64,000 nt of DNA from Peromyscus leucopus. Its lineage: Eukaryota; Chordata; Mammalia; Rodentia; Cricetidae. This document shows positions 46,195-56,863 of this stretch, piece after piece (position 1 is the first letter of the stretch; every line of letters starts with the position of its first letter). Both the position numbers and the translations under genes were made by a program. The stretch covers positions 95,695,920 through 95,759,919 of the forward strand of contig NC_051083.1 of assembly GCF_004664715.2 (NCBI RefSeq), in the 5' to 3' direction. The notes below the pieces were generated by a model. It worked only from the letters and a program-made list of their open reading frames with translations. It was not told the DNA's origin and made no database searches.

Positions 46195-46412
46195 GTCAAA
46201 TGTGTCTGTGCATGTGTGTGTGTGCATGCACATGTGTACACAAGCACTCTCTTGTGTGTGCATTTGGGTGTTCAAATGCTGTGGTATGCATGAGGAGGTC
46301 AGAGATCAACTTGTGGGAGTTGGTTCTCTCCTTCAATTATGTGGATCCCTGAGACTGAACTCAGGTTGTCAGCCTTGGTGACAAGGATCCACTGAGCCAC
46401 ATCATTGGCCCC
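46195..46412 (-). mobile_element. B3-type SINE with TG-rich tail
   Basis: TG-rich tail, then GAGGAGGTCAGAGATCAAC, GTTGGTTCTCTCCTTCAATT, CTGAACTCAGGTTGTCAGCC, ACTGAGCCACATC. Confidence 0.85.
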
Positions 46413-46424
46413 CCAGTTGAATTA

Positions 46425-46865
46425 TTTAATGTTCCATTTTGAGACATGTTTGTTGGCCATGTGCTTTGTACAAACTGTTTTACATCCAGAGCATATATTT
46501 TCATTTTATTCATTTGAGCTTCATGAAACAAAAGTTTTTCAATGTTTGATGAGGCCCAAGTTGTCCATTTTTTTTTTCCTTTTTTGGCCCATACTTTGGG
46601 GGCTAAATCTAATCTTTAATCTTTCTTTTTCCCTAAGTTCTTTACAGTTTGATAATTTCCAGTGAAGTCTGTGATCCAGCCTGAGGTTGTAAGGATGTAT
46701 GGTGTGAGATTGCTCATTTTGCCTCTGCATCTTCATGAAAATCAGTTGGGGGTATTTGTGAGTCTATTTCTGGGTTTTTTCTTTCGTTCTTTTGACTTAA
46801 TTCTGATCCAGTGATCCATGTTCCCTTCCACCAATACATTCTCTTAATTACTATAATTATATACT
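46425..46865 (-). mobile_element. ancient L1 ORF2 3' region
   Basis: Antisense TTTGATGAGGCCCAAGTTGT, AATCAGTTGGGGGTATTTGT, GAGTCTATTTCTGGGTTTTT, CTGATCCAGTGATCCATG match L1 order. Non-coding remnant. Confidence 0.75.
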
Positions 46866-47431
46866 AAAGAAATTATATGTAGATATAAAGAAATTATATA
46901 GTCAACCATCAAGTAGCTCATATCCTCCCACTCTGCCTTTGTCAAGTTTGTTTTAGCTCTTTCCCGGCCTGTAACTCCACACCAAGAATAAATACAGAGG
47001 AGACCTGCTCTACTATGAGACGCAACTGGCTGCAAACACAGTCTGTAGGAATATCTGGCAGGTTCACATTAGCTCACAACTGCATGTCTCGGAAACACTT
47101 GTGCCCTGGTTACAGCTAGGAACAAATGCTCCACGGCCCTAACTTTTGCATCTATGAGGTGAGTATCAGCCAGTGCCTCTAGAGAATGCCGTGGGTATTT
47201 GGGGATAGCATCAGGATTTAGTATGTGTCTCAATCCATAGTAGACCTTTAATGAATGCCCAGAATATTCACCTCAGAGTACCTTCTCCACTCTGTCAGCC
47301 ACATCATCCTGGTGAAAACAGACAAGGAGAAAAATGGTCCATTTCATTCTGTTGCCCCTTGTATTCATACCCATCTTTCTCTTCCAGCCTACAACTCAAA
47401 CTTCAGCTCCCTTGAAAGGGATGACTTGGAG
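46866..47431. other. unique noncoding DNA
   Basis: No recognised family. Confidence 0.4.
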
Positions 47432-47437
47432 GAATCT

Positions 47438-48476
47438 TGTTGTAGAAAATTAGTTTAAGATGTGTTACATGTAACATGAATTGCTAAACAGTCTTATTAA
47501 TAAAGAAAACTCGGCCAGATATTGAGGTCAAAGCTGAAAGATCAGAGGGATAAAACAACCCAGCCACAAGTTCTTACTGCTGGGAAATCCTCAGCCCAAG
47601 AGAGAGCTACTTCCTGTATACTCACCCCTATATACCTTTCTGTGCCCTGACATCTTACTTCCTCTCTCTGCCTAGCTACATCACTTCCTCTTTCCACTCA
47701 GCTCTATTACTTCCTGTCTGTCTGTACAGACCTCCAGACCTCTATGGTTAGCTAGTGCTGGGATTAAGGCATGTGCCACCACATCTAGTTCTGTTCCCAG
47801 TGTGGCCTTGAACTCACAGAGATCCAGATGAATCTCTGCCTCCTAAATGCTAGGACTAACGGCATGTGCTAGCACTACCTGACCTCTATATTTAATATAG
47901 TGGCTGGCTTTTTACTCAGATCCCCAGGCAAGTTTTATTTGTTAGAACACAAAATATCACCACAGTTACATTTGTTTATGCTGTGGAATATTTGTTTGAT
48001 GAGGCAAAGATGTGTTGCATTCTTTTAAGTTGCATATGTTTAACTCCATGAAGCTGTGTTACTATGCCTGTCTAAAACATCTGATTGGGCCAATAAAGGG
48101 CTGAATGGCCAATAGCAAGGCAGGAAAAATGATAGGCAGGGCTGGCAGACAGAGAGAATAAATAGGAGGAGAAATCTAAGCCCGAGTAAGGAGAGAGAGA
48201 TCAAGGATCAAGAAAAGGATGAGGAGGAGAGGACACCAGGGGCCAGCCACCCAGCCACACAGCCAGCCACAAAGTAAGAAGGAAAGTTATATAGAATCAA
48301 GAAAGGTAAAAAGCCCAGAGGCAAAATGTAGTTAAAGAGAAACAGGATAATTTAAGTTAGAGAATCTGACCAGAAACAAGCCAAGCTAAGGACAGGCATT
48401 TATAAGTAAGAATAAGTCTGTGTGTATTTATTTGGGAGCTTGGTGGTGGGCCCCCCAAAGAGAAAAAAAACCTACA
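47438..48476 (+). mobile_element. mys-like ERV solo LTR, split by a second LTR
   Basis: Begins TGTTGTAGAAAATTAG and ends AAACCTACA, interrupted at 47470-47964. Left GGAATCT (47431-47437) and right GTAATCT (48477-48483) are a duplication with one mismatch. The 3' half carries CAAGCCAAGCTAAGGACAGG and TGTATTTATTTGGGAGC, shared with 61691-62159. Confidence 0.85.
47470..47964. mobile_element. inner solo LTR with perfect 6-bp duplication
   Basis: Starts TGTAACATGAATTGCTAAAC and ends AATATCACCACA. GTTACA flanks it at 47464-47469 and 47965-47970. It carries two diverged B1-like antisense segments (around 47757-47880). A class II ERV is likely from the 6-bp duplication. Confidence 0.85.
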
Positions 48477-48483
48477 GTAATCT

Positions 48484-49149
48484 CTCTCTGTTTCATTACA
48501 GCCCATTGAAGGGTTAGAATCATTTAAAAAACATTTTAGGGATTTATGGGTGGCAGCACCAGCAAGAGGCTACTAAGTCCCTTTAAAAGAATACTTGTCA
48601 CAAGGGCTTCAATTAGGTGACAGCTTTCAACTATAACACATTTACGTCTCCCTTATCCTTACAACTGAGGCTATTTACATCTTTCTCAATCTCAAGATGA
48701 GGGCTGGATCCATTAAAAATGAAAGGACATCATTAGTTTTGACCAGCACAGGAGATTATTGTGAGCTGTCTTTGTAGTGAAGGCTTCTCATGGCTGCATC
48801 ACAGTTTGAGGTGTTTCCTGCCTAATCTTTCTGCCCTTTCCCTCCTCTTACAGGCATATCTGCAGGTGGAATGAAGTCCTCCTATGCCTAATTCTCCTTC
48901 TCCTCCTCTTTTATCTTTCACTGGTTTTATGTCTCATTGCAATCTCTTTCATTTCTAACTTGCTTGGCATCTGTTTCCCAAAGAAACTAAAACAACGTAT
49001 CACAAAAGCCCTTTTGGGGTTTTATGGCTCATGATATTCTCTTCTGGGCTCTTCGATGTTGACATCCCATTCTAAAGGCCTCATCCCAGGCCAAACACTT
49101 TCTTTTGAAAAGATGAATCATCTTCACATTTGCACTCCAGTTCCAAGAG
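48484..49149. other. unique noncoding DNA
   Basis: No recognised family. Confidence 0.4.
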
Positions 49150-49355
49150 CTGTGATCCCCAGGATCTGCTATATCTACGATCAGATTGGAAGCTAGAAGC
49201 CACAGATTCTTGCCTATGTTCTGCTACTGATCTTCTCTTGACCTTGGGGATCCTTCTTGTCTGTTCTGTACATTAGATTTCCCATACATAAAATAAAGAG
49301 CTCGGACTAAACGATCCAAAAGGTCTCTTCTAATATTAACATCATACATCTATGT
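49150..49355 (+). mobile_element. MIR-type SINE (MIR3-like)
   Basis: TGACCTTGGGGATCC, TACATAAAATAAAGAGCTCG, GGACTAAACGATCCAAAAGG, TCTCTTCTAATATTAACATC. Confidence 0.6.
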
Positions 49356-49414
49356 GTAGCAAGCAGCTTTCAGACCAGGAGATTCTATTAGGGAAGATTT
49401 TCTGCTGTCATTAA

Positions 49415-49545
49415 GCATATTGTCATAGTGACTCACACCTTTAATCCAGCACTTGGGAAGTAGAGACAGGCAGATCTCTGTGAGTTTGAGGCCAGCCTGA
49501 GCAAATTCCAGGCCAGTCAGGGCTGCATAGTGAGACTTCGTCACA
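49415..49545 (+). mobile_element. B1 SINE (diverged)
   Basis: CACCTTTAATCCAGCACTTG, CAGATCTCTGTGAGTTTGAG, GCCAGTCAGGGCTGCATAG. Confidence 0.9.
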
Positions 49546-49549
49546 CACA

Positions 49550-49596
49550 CACAAAAACAAACAAACAAACAAACAAACAAACAAACAAACGAACAA
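49550..49596 (+). repeat. (CAAA)n simple repeat
   Basis: Tetramer run forming the tail of the B1 at 49415. Confidence 0.95.
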
Positions 49597-50029
49597 GCCC
49601 CCCCAAAAAATAAAAAACTTCATATGTAATGACTGAGTCTTAGCCCACATTTGAACAAAAGGGGATTAACGTCAACCACATGTAAAAATGTAATTGTTTA
49701 CTCTTAAAATTATTCATGCTACCAGCCAAAATGAAATCAAGTTTTTTAAATCTCTCTTTAGCCAAAAAAAAAAAAAAAAAAAAAATGTAAGGACATTTTT
49801 ACAACACAGGAAAATCAATAAGAAGCCCGGGCCAGGGGGGGGCGGGGGGAACCATGGTGTGCATGGAAGCAGGAGCATCCAAGAGAGGAAGGAGAGTGGA
49901 GAGTTGGGGTTGGGGCAGGAAAGGGACAGGCAAGCTTCTAGCCTTAGGACCTGGGGCAGAGGTTAGGCTGTAAGGTCAGAAAGGCAGCAATAGGACAGGA
50001 AGAGACGGAGTTGGCACCCTAAGATGGAT
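49597..50029. other. unique DNA with poly(A) and a G-rich tract
   Basis: A22 at 49764-49785 and a G4-capable stretch at 49829-49849 (G-tracts of 3, 8 and 6). No repeat family was recognised. Confidence 0.4.
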
Positions 50030-50295
50030 TAGTCACTGAAACAGGATACAGATACTAGAAACAAATGACATCACAGCAATGTACATAGCTCATAAATTAG
50101 TACTCTAGATTTCAACACCAATGAGAGGAAATTTCAACTATTTTCACCACAAAATGTAAAATAGTTGTGATAACAAACATACTAATTTGCTTGTTTTCGT
50201 CTTCCCAAATTGTCTTAAAAAATGGCAATTCCATTTTGTACACCATAAATATATGCAACTGTATTTGTCAAAAAATATAACTTGTCAGTTGTATT
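50030..50295 (+). mobile_element. ancient L1M 3' UTR
   Basis: TTTCAACTATTTTCACCACA, AATAGTTGTGATAAC, TTCCATTTTGTACACCATAA, then ATGCAACTGTATTTGTC: the 3' UTR order of mammal-wide L1. Confidence 0.7.
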
Positions 50296-50339
50296 TTTAA
50301 AAAGTCAAAGACTGGGTTTTCAGAACCAGCACTGCTTTC

Positions 50340-50515
50340 TCAGGCAAGTTCCATAGGCCATTTGAGCCTCATTTACCATGGGCAAAGTTAGGGTAACAGT
50401 CACACCTGCCTATGGGCCCAGGTTCAGAAATGGATGGGATCCTCTGTGGAAAATATTGGGCCCTGTGCCTGGCGCTCGGTAAGTGCTGGGTAAATGTGAG
50501 CTCATATTCTGTTGC
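50340..50515 (+). mobile_element. MIR SINE
   Basis: TTTGAGCCTCATTTACCATG, GTAACAGTCACACCTGCCTA, CTGTGCCTGGCGCTCGGTAA, GTGCTGGGTAAATGTGAGCT. Confidence 0.85.
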
Positions 50516-51097
50516 CTTGTCTGACACTGAATTTAAATAACACAAGCTCCTTCTCAGTAGCTCCCTAATTTGTGACAAGGAAAACAGCAGCCTTTGTGGT
50601 TGTTTGTAAGTTACAAATTCTCATTCCAGAGAAAGCGCTCATTAATATTCTTACCGCTGCTTCTTGCCGACAGCATCAGTGACTGAGATTTATCTAATGT
50701 GAACAATTTAATGTAATTTCTGTAAGCATACACATAGCCAGCGTCCAATTACTCACTCTAATGGAGAATATCAGAGTCTGGGGGTAATCCCAAACTGTTC
50801 AGGGCCCAGAGTCGTCTGTTCGGCTTAGAAAGGATCTGAACAATCTTCTTTTGTAGCACATTTACCTTTTAGGTCCCTTCCTGCTTCAGCTAATCATGGA
50901 TTCAGTTTCCATTCTCTAAACATAGGAAGTAAAAATGGACAAAAATAGTCTGGAGGAAAGGGGAATCAAAGATCATAACACCACCTTCACTGCAGATGTA
51001 GACAGAATTTAGGATACAATTTTTGATGGCAACTCTCAAAATTGAAAACAGATTTGAAAAAAATCAGGTTAAAATGCTTGTTAAAATGCTCATTCAT
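50516..51097. other. unique noncoding DNA, candidate conserved block
   Basis: No repeat family was recognised. The 50590-50830 part is AT-rich with CATTAATATTC and ACAATTTAATGTAATTT motifs. Confidence 0.35.
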
Positions 51098-51111
51098 AAA
51101 ACCCTCCCTTA

Positions 51112-51524
51112 GGCCCCCAGCTGGATCAGGCCCTCTGAATAGGTGAGACAGTTGATTGGCTTGATCAGTTTGGGAGGCAACTAGGCAGTGGGACCAAGTC
51201 TTGTGCTCATTGCATGAGTTGGCTGTTTGAAACCTGGAGCTTATGCAGGGACACTTGGCTCAGTCTGGGAGGAAGGGACTGGACCTGGCTGGACTGAATC
51301 TACCAGGTTGATCGCAGTCCACGGGCGAGGATTTGCCCTGGAGGAGGTGAGAATAGGGGGTGTGTTGGGGGTAAGGGAGGGGGTGGGAGGGGGAGAATAG
51401 GGGAACCCATGGCTGATATGTAGAACTGAATGGTATTGTAAAATTATATATATATATATATATATATGAATGTCAAAAAAATAATAATTACATTTGTTTA
51501 AAAAAATAAAAAATAAAAAAAAAT
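51112..51524 (+). mobile_element. young L1, 5'-truncated to its 3' UTR
   Basis: GGCCCCCAGCTGGATCAGGC to (A/T)-rich tail, with CCCATGGCTGATATGTAGAA near the end and a G-rich tract at 51355-51397. The duplication AAACCCTCCCTTA (51099-51111) recurs at 51525-51538 with one extra C. No ORF2 is retained. Confidence 0.92.
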
Positions 51525-51614
51525 AAACCCCTCCCTTAAAATTAAAATGTCATTGGTTGAATGACTCTGGCATGGGTTTCAGAACAACACTTTTTCCCTG
51601 TAGTTTTAAAAAAT

Positions 51615-51762
51615 GAAGCACAAGGCAGGCAAGATGGCTGAGAGGATAAAACTGTGTTAGTGTGAGCCCAAGAAAAACACAGCGGAAGGCAAACATTGAC
51701 TCCTGAAAGTTGTCCTCCGACCTATACATGCACGCTGTAGCACACACATGCCTGTATTTGCA

Positions 51763-51765
<3 letters not shown>
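51615..51765 (+). mobile_element. B3-type SINE
   Basis: GGCAGGCAAGATGGCTGAGA, AAAGTTGTCCTCCGACCTAT, CACGCTGTAGCACACACATG. Confidence 0.85.

Positions 51766-51814
<49 letters not shown>
51766..51814 (+). repeat. (CA)n microsatellite
   Basis: CA run at the 3' end of a B3. Confidence 0.98.
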
Positions 51815-51817
<3 letters not shown>

Positions 51818-51839
51818 GCACAAAGCACATTTAACACTA

Positions 51840-51925
51840 GGGGCTGGAGAGACAGTCAGGGGTAGAGTATATGCTTAGCATGTGTAAAGCTCTGAGTTTG
51901 AACCCGGGCACTTAAAAATAGCACC
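51840..51925 (+). mobile_element. ID/B4-like SINE
   Basis: GGGGCTGGAGAGACAGTC, GGGGTAGAGTATATGCTTAG, GAGTTTGAACCCGGGCAC. Confidence 0.75.
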
Positions 51926-52228
51926 ATAGCCTTAAGTCATCCATCTTCGCTGTTTTTATGAGCACAAGTCACTGGTGTTAAATGTAATCCTATAGTCATA
52001 CTGTTGGCAACAGCTCTCTTGACGGTTTCATCTTGCACAAGGGAAACTGGATGCTCATTTCTCCTCTCCTTTCTTCAGTCCTTCACAACAGCCTTTCTAC
52101 TTGATTGGTTTCGACCAGATAGTTCATATGAGGGGTCCCGTTTTGATTGGCTAATTCCACTAAACAATACCCTTGGAGTTCTATCCTCTTCTAGGCTGAG
52201 ATAGGTCTCCTTTCTTTTTAAATGGAAA
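51926..52228. other. unique noncoding DNA
   Basis: No recognised family. Confidence 0.4.
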
Positions 52229-52345
52229 CAGCGGTAGGTGGGCATGGTGGTGCGCACTGGTAATCCCAGTTTTCTGGGAGGCTAAAGCAGCAATTGTGAA
52301 AGTTCAAACCAGATTGAGCTGCATAAGATGGTGTCGTAAAAAATC
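52229..52345 (+). mobile_element. old B1-like SINE
   Basis: GGTGGGCATGGTGGTGCGCA, GTAATCCCAGTTTTCTGGGA, diverged 3' part. Confidence 0.7.
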
Positions 52346-52445
52346 GGGGCTGACACCAAGAACCGTGTGGATACCAGGGGTCTGGTCAGCCAACTATACT
52401 GCAGGACACACTTCTGCTTCCAGTGCCACTAAGAGGACAAATGAA

Positions 52446-52605
52446 GCTGGGCAGCGGTGGCGCACGCCTTTAATCCCAGCACTCGGGAGGCAGAGCCAGG
52501 CGGATCTCTGTGAGTTCGAGGCCAGCCTGGTCTACAGAGCAAGATCCAGGACAGCCTGTCTTGAAATACCAAAACAAAACAAAACAAAACAAAACAAAAA
52601 AAACC
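52446..52605 (+). mobile_element. B1 SINE (young)
   Basis: AAGCTGGGCAGCGGTGGCGC, CACTCGGGAGGCAGAGCCAG, GAGTTCGAGGCCAGCCTGG, then (CAAAA)n. Confidence 0.95.
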
Positions 52606-52631
52606 CTAATTAATTCTGTAGAAATAAAATC

Positions 52632-52845
52632 GGGGCTGATAATGTAGATGTAGCTCACTTGGTAGAGAGCTCATCCCGCATGCATGAAGATGTCTGGCTG
52701 ATCTCTAGCACTGCATGGACTATTTACATGGCTGTAGTCCTAACACTTGGAAGGTGCAGGCAGGAAGGGCAGAAGTTCTAAATCATCCCTGGGCTCCATG
52801 AGACCCTATCTCAAAAACCAAAACCAAAACAAACAAACCAAGCAA
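52632..52845 (+). mobile_element. B4 (RSINE1) SINE
   Basis: ID-like head (GATGTAGCTCACTTGGTAGA, GATCTCTAGCACTGCATGG) joined to a B1-like part (GTAGTCCTAACACTTGGAAG, GAGACCCTATCTCAAAAACC). Confidence 0.85.
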
Positions 52846-52849
52846 CAAA

Positions 52850-53095
52850 ACAAAACCTCGATGTAGCCCCAGGCTGGTATCCCACTTCTGTTTCTATCTC
52901 AGCCTCCCAGATTGTTGGGATTGTTTATGTGAGCTACCATGCCCGCCTCCTCCATTTTTTTCATTCATCCATCAGTAGATGATGGAGTGCTTTTCCTGTC
53001 TTTCTGTTTTGCTCATTTCCTCTAGTACCAGGAACTGAACTCACAGCCCTACACACATTAACAAGTGCTCTACTACTGGGATACATCCAGGCCAG
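52850..53095 (-). mobile_element. B4-type SINE (diverged)
   Basis: B1-like part antisense (GATGTAGCCCCAGGCTGG, GTGAGCTACCATGCCCG), then ID-like part (CCAGGAACTGAACTCACAGC, GTGCTCTACTACTGGGATAC). Confidence 0.65.
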
Positions 53096-53154
53096 ATGTG
53101 CTCTTCCAATAAATACTCTGGATGTTTGCTACTGCTGAACGGTTGAAGAACAAA

Positions 53155-53300
53155 TTTATTTTTACTTTCCTCTTCTTGGTTTTGGGAAATAGTCTCACTC
53201 TCACCTCAGGCTGGCCTGGGACTCCATGTTTTCATCCATGGCACTCTTCTTGCCTGAGCATCCCAAGCGTTGGGATTACAAGTGTGTACCACCATTCATA
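53155..53300 (-). mobile_element. old B1-like SINE
   Basis: Antisense CTCAGGCTGGCCTGGGACTC, GCGTTGGGATTACAAGTGTG. Confidence 0.75.
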
Positions 53301-53339
53301 ATTACCATTTGAATAATTACAAGGATAATTATTTTAAAA

Positions 53340-53490
53340 CTTGAAGTGCTTTTACATGATGATCTGGTACCATATTCCATTTTATAAATGGGAAATCCAA
53401 GGTTCAAAGAGGAGAACAACACAACAACATCACAAAATAAATGAATGGTAGAATGGGCAGTGGGACCTGGGTCACCCAGCTCCTCACGTA
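53340..53490 (+). mobile_element. MIR SINE
   Basis: CATTTTATAAATGGGAAATC, GGTTCAAAGAGGAGAAC, GAATGGGCAGTGGGACCTGG. Confidence 0.65.
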
Positions 53491-53955
53491 ACTCACTAGG
53501 AACAGTTGCTGATGGATCTAAGGAACTAGATTGAGAAAAAAAAAAAAAAGGAGAGAAAGATGACCATATAGAAGATTGAGCAATAAGTAAGAGTGTGTCC
53601 ATAGTGGTGAGATGAGAGAAGGAAAAGGTTATTGCAAGCAGCCAAAGTGGATGAAGTGAAAATTTTGGATCTTAGCCAATCTCTGCAGAAACTGCCAACT
53701 CAGCAGTTCTCTGATCATTATCTATGCACCAGGGAACCTGTAAATAATGAGGATTCCAAACATTCTGACTTAGGAGGGCTGAGTGGGGGCTTAAGTTTGT
53801 GCAATATTTTTTAAATAGGTCCCCTGTGCAGTTCGCATCCAAATACACAAAAGATAGCATAATGAAAACCACTCATCTAATTTTCCAAAATCTTGAAGCT
53901 GGTTGCCAAACTATTTTAAGGAAATATCAAGGTCTTTGATAACTCAAATTCTCTC
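53491..53955. other. unique noncoding DNA
   Basis: No recognised family; A14 at 53536. Confidence 0.4.
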
Positions 53956-54420
53956 TGTTGAAATATTATAGACCTTGAACCCCTGGGTGGAGTTTGACAT
54001 CTTATGGAGTGTTTTTACTGATCCTTCTGTAAAGAAAAGTGAAATCATGGCATTTGCAGGAAAAGGGATGAAACTGGAAACCAGTACACTAGGTGTAATT
54101 AGTCAGACTCAGAAAGACAAATCCTGCATGCTTTCCCTTACACATAGAAAACATTTAAAATGAAGTAGCAGGACAGCTATATTTATACATGCACGGGTGT
54201 GAAGATCATGAAACTAGAGAAGGGATCATGAGAGGGTAGGAAGTGGCTGCAAGAGAGGGGAGAACTAGGGTAGTGAGACGTATATGACAAGGCAGCAGCA
54301 GGAACTAACGGGGAGAGAGGAGGACAGTGTGGGGAGAGAAATGAATGGGAACAAGAGAGAGTGCATGCATCAGTGAAGACGACGAAACTCCTTATTTACA
54401 TCCTAACTTAAACTCAGTAA
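53956..54420 (+). mobile_element. old rodent L1 3' UTR
   Basis: GATGAAACTGGAAACCAGTA, CAGACTCAGAAAGACAAATC, GGAGAGAGGAGGACAGTGTG, ATCCTAACTTAAACTCAGTA: L1 3' end order. Confidence 0.75.
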
Positions 54421-54555
54421 ATGGAAAATAGAATGGATCTTTACAAGAAAGGTAAGGCTGATCTAGAGAGAAAGCTCAGCTGCACAAGTGCTTGCCACAC
54501 ACCATGAGGACAGCAGCTTGGTCCCCAGAACCCTCACAAGAAGCCAGGCAGACTT

Positions 54556-54705
54556 ATGCCAGGCATGGTGGCACATGCCTTTAATCCCAGCACTCAGGAG
54601 GCAGAGGCAGAGGCAGAGGCAGGGGGATCTCTGTACGTTCAAGGTCTGCCTGGTCTACATAGTGAGTTCCAGGACAGCCAGAGCTGTGTAGAGAGATCCC
54701 ATCTC
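54556..54705 (+). mobile_element. B1 SINE with a GCAGAG triplication
   Basis: GCCAGGCATGGTGGCACATG, CACTCAGGAGGCAGAGGCAG followed by extra AGGCAG hexamers, then GTGAGTTCCAGGACAGCCAG. Confidence 0.95.
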
Positions 54706-54718
54706 AAATAATCTAAAT

Positions 54719-54780
54719 AAATAGATAGATGGATGGATAGATAGATAGATAGATAGATAGACGGACAGACAGATAGATGT
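54719..54780 (+). repeat. (GATA)n / (GATG)n / (GACA)n microsatellite
   Basis: Tetramer run downstream of the B1 tail. Confidence 0.97.
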
Positions 54781-54933
54781 AAAAATAACGCCAGGCAGAG
54801 GGCATGCACTCAACTCCAGCACTTAGGACACAGAAATAGGTGGATTCCTGGGACTCACTGACCAAACAGACTAACCAAATCAGTGAGTTTCCGTCCACCG
54901 AGAGAACTTGTCTCAAAAAACAAAAAGATTGGC

Positions 54934-55083
54934 TGGGTGGCTGTGGTGCACGCCTCTAATCCCAGCACTGAAGAGGCAGAAGGCAGCAGATCTCTGTGAG
55001 TTCGAAGCCAGCTTGGTTTACAAAGTGACTTCCAGAACAGCCAGGACAACCACAGAGAGGCTCTGTCTCAAAACACCAAACCA
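54934..55083 (+). mobile_element. B1 SINE
   Basis: GTGGCTGTGGTGCACGCCTC, GATCTCTGTGAGTTCGAAGC, CAGGACAACCACAGAGAGGC. Confidence 0.93.
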
Positions 55084-55200
55084 ACTAATGAAACAGACAA
55101 AAAATCCAGGAAGGTGGATGGCTCCCAAAGTTGACCTCTGGCCTCTACCCACATAAAGCGTGCAAGGAAGTATGTACCCACAAGTATACACACAAAGAAA

Positions 55201-55456
55201 GGCAGGGTCAGCCCTCAGGGCCTGCACTCTAACAGATAAAAAACCACTAATCTACAAAATGCAAAAAGAGACTTGTGATGTTCTTGCCACCCTCTACTGA
55301 GTGTTGGTATTACAGTTATGCACAACTATACCTTGTTTCTACAACATACGCATCTTAATTGGATAATATATTTCATTTTGTAAAATGCAACATTGTAGTG
55401 TCTTTGGATGTTATTTGGTATCTTGATAAATGCTAGCTGCATGAGTAAATGACTTT
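55201..55456. other. unique DNA with a possible B1 scrap
   Basis: GAGTGTTGGTATTACAGTTA near 55298 is B1-like but short. Confidence 0.35.
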
Positions 55457-55736
55457 CTTAGTTACTATTGCTCTGAAGGGACATCACGACCAAGGCAACT
55501 TATAAATGAAAGTGTCTAATTGGGGGCTGGTGTCCAGTTTCAGAGGGTTAGTACAGTCATGGTGGGGAGCGTGGTGACAGGCAGGCAGCCAGGCATGGTA
55601 CTGGAGCAATAGCATGAGCAGTGACACCTCCCCTTCCAAGGAGGAGACACCTCTTAATCCTTCCTAAGCACCCACCAACTAGGAAGCAAACATTCAAATA
55701 TATGAGCCTATGGGGGCCATCCTCAAATTACCACAG
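55457..55736 (-). mobile_element. MaLR (ORR1/MT-type) LTR
   Basis: CTTAGTTACTATTGCTCTGA, ATGAGCCTATGGGGGCCATC at the far end. Confidence 0.8.
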
Positions 55737-56447
55737 TGACTGTCAATTAAAATGCGTTGACTTGGGTGCTTTGAAGCTGTGGCTTGGGAAACTGAGGGGG
55801 GACGATTTGAAATGCATCCGTTCTTAAACAGCAATTTCCTCTCTTACACCACACTGATGTTTTCTTAGTGTGGCTTCCCAGAATAAAGGTATGATTCAAG
55901 GCAGTCACTTGCACTGTCATGGTTAAAAGTCTCTTGGGGTTTCTGTAAAAAGGATTTGCAGAATTTCTGAATTTGGTCGTGCATCTGCGATCTGAAATGC
56001 CATATATGAAGTGTACATTTCCCTAAGACTGCTTGAACAGAGAGCAATGCCAGGGCTAATTCATCCACCTCACCTAGCTGTATTCCAAGGGGGTATTGAC
56101 TGCTGTTTATACACTTCAACAATTAGTACTTTGGATTTATTATGTTGCAGAGGTTGATTAACCCAACTTTCTTCTAACAATCCACTGTTTTCTGTATGAA
56201 AGCCTTGTCCTTCATTTACCACTAGAGGGCCTATCATCCAAAAGAATTCCTTTGTTCCTCATATGGCTTAGGAAATAAGGTTACCATGGTCATGCAAATA
56301 TTTCTATCATTTTTAGACACATCGAGGTATACCACTAAATACTCGCAATAGTTTTCTTTGAATTGTCTTATGTTTTACAATATATATCAACAGAAATAAA
56401 ACCAGAGATTTCTTAAGATTATGAAGGAAGAGGAAAGAATGGTGCAT
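55737..56447. other. unique noncoding DNA
   Basis: No recognised family; a CTCF-core match lies at 56219. Confidence 0.4.
56219..56230 (+). promoter_or_regulatory. CTCF-core match
   Basis: CCACTAGAGGGC fits CCASYAGRKGGC at every position, on the plus strand and in non-repeat DNA. Confidence 0.4.
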
Positions 56448-56449
56448 TA

Positions 56450-56810
56450 GCTCTTTTTCTTATTGCTGTGACCAAATGCCTGATGAGAAGTAACTTAAGA
56501 GAAGTTTATTTCAACCCATGGTTTGAGAGGCTACAATGAATCATGGAACAGAAGGAACGACAGCAGTCGATTTGTGGCAGAGGGTATATGTCACACTTAC
56601 ATACATGTTCACATCTCATCAGAACAGGAAGCAGAGAAGACGAGAGGGTCAGACTCAATTTCAAGGTTCACCCCACTCAGTGACTCACTTCCGGGAGCTA
56701 GGCACCACTTTAAAGGTTCTACCATCTTCCAAAGCAGCACCACCAGCTGGGGTAAGAATATTCTAGCACATGAGCATGTGGGAAGCATTTCACATTCAAA
56801 CCATACCATC
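56450..56810 (-). mobile_element. MaLR-type LTR
   Basis: CTTTTTCTTATTGCTGTGAC, ATGAGCATGTGGGAAGCATT, ACATTCAAACCATACC. Confidence 0.75.
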
Positions 56811-56863
56811 AGGGAAGGAGAGATTATTTGGGGACCTATAGAAATTTTAGAGGAGCTAGGGAT

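Larger units (their letters stand above)
54450..55200 (+). mobile_element. old composite SINE nest
   Basis: Older SINE segments (54450-54550, 54788-54930 and 55085-55200, the last with GGTGGATGGCTCCCAAAG and GACCTCTGGCCTCTACCCAC) are split by two B1 insertions and a GATA tract. The host family is uncertain. Confidence 0.55.
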
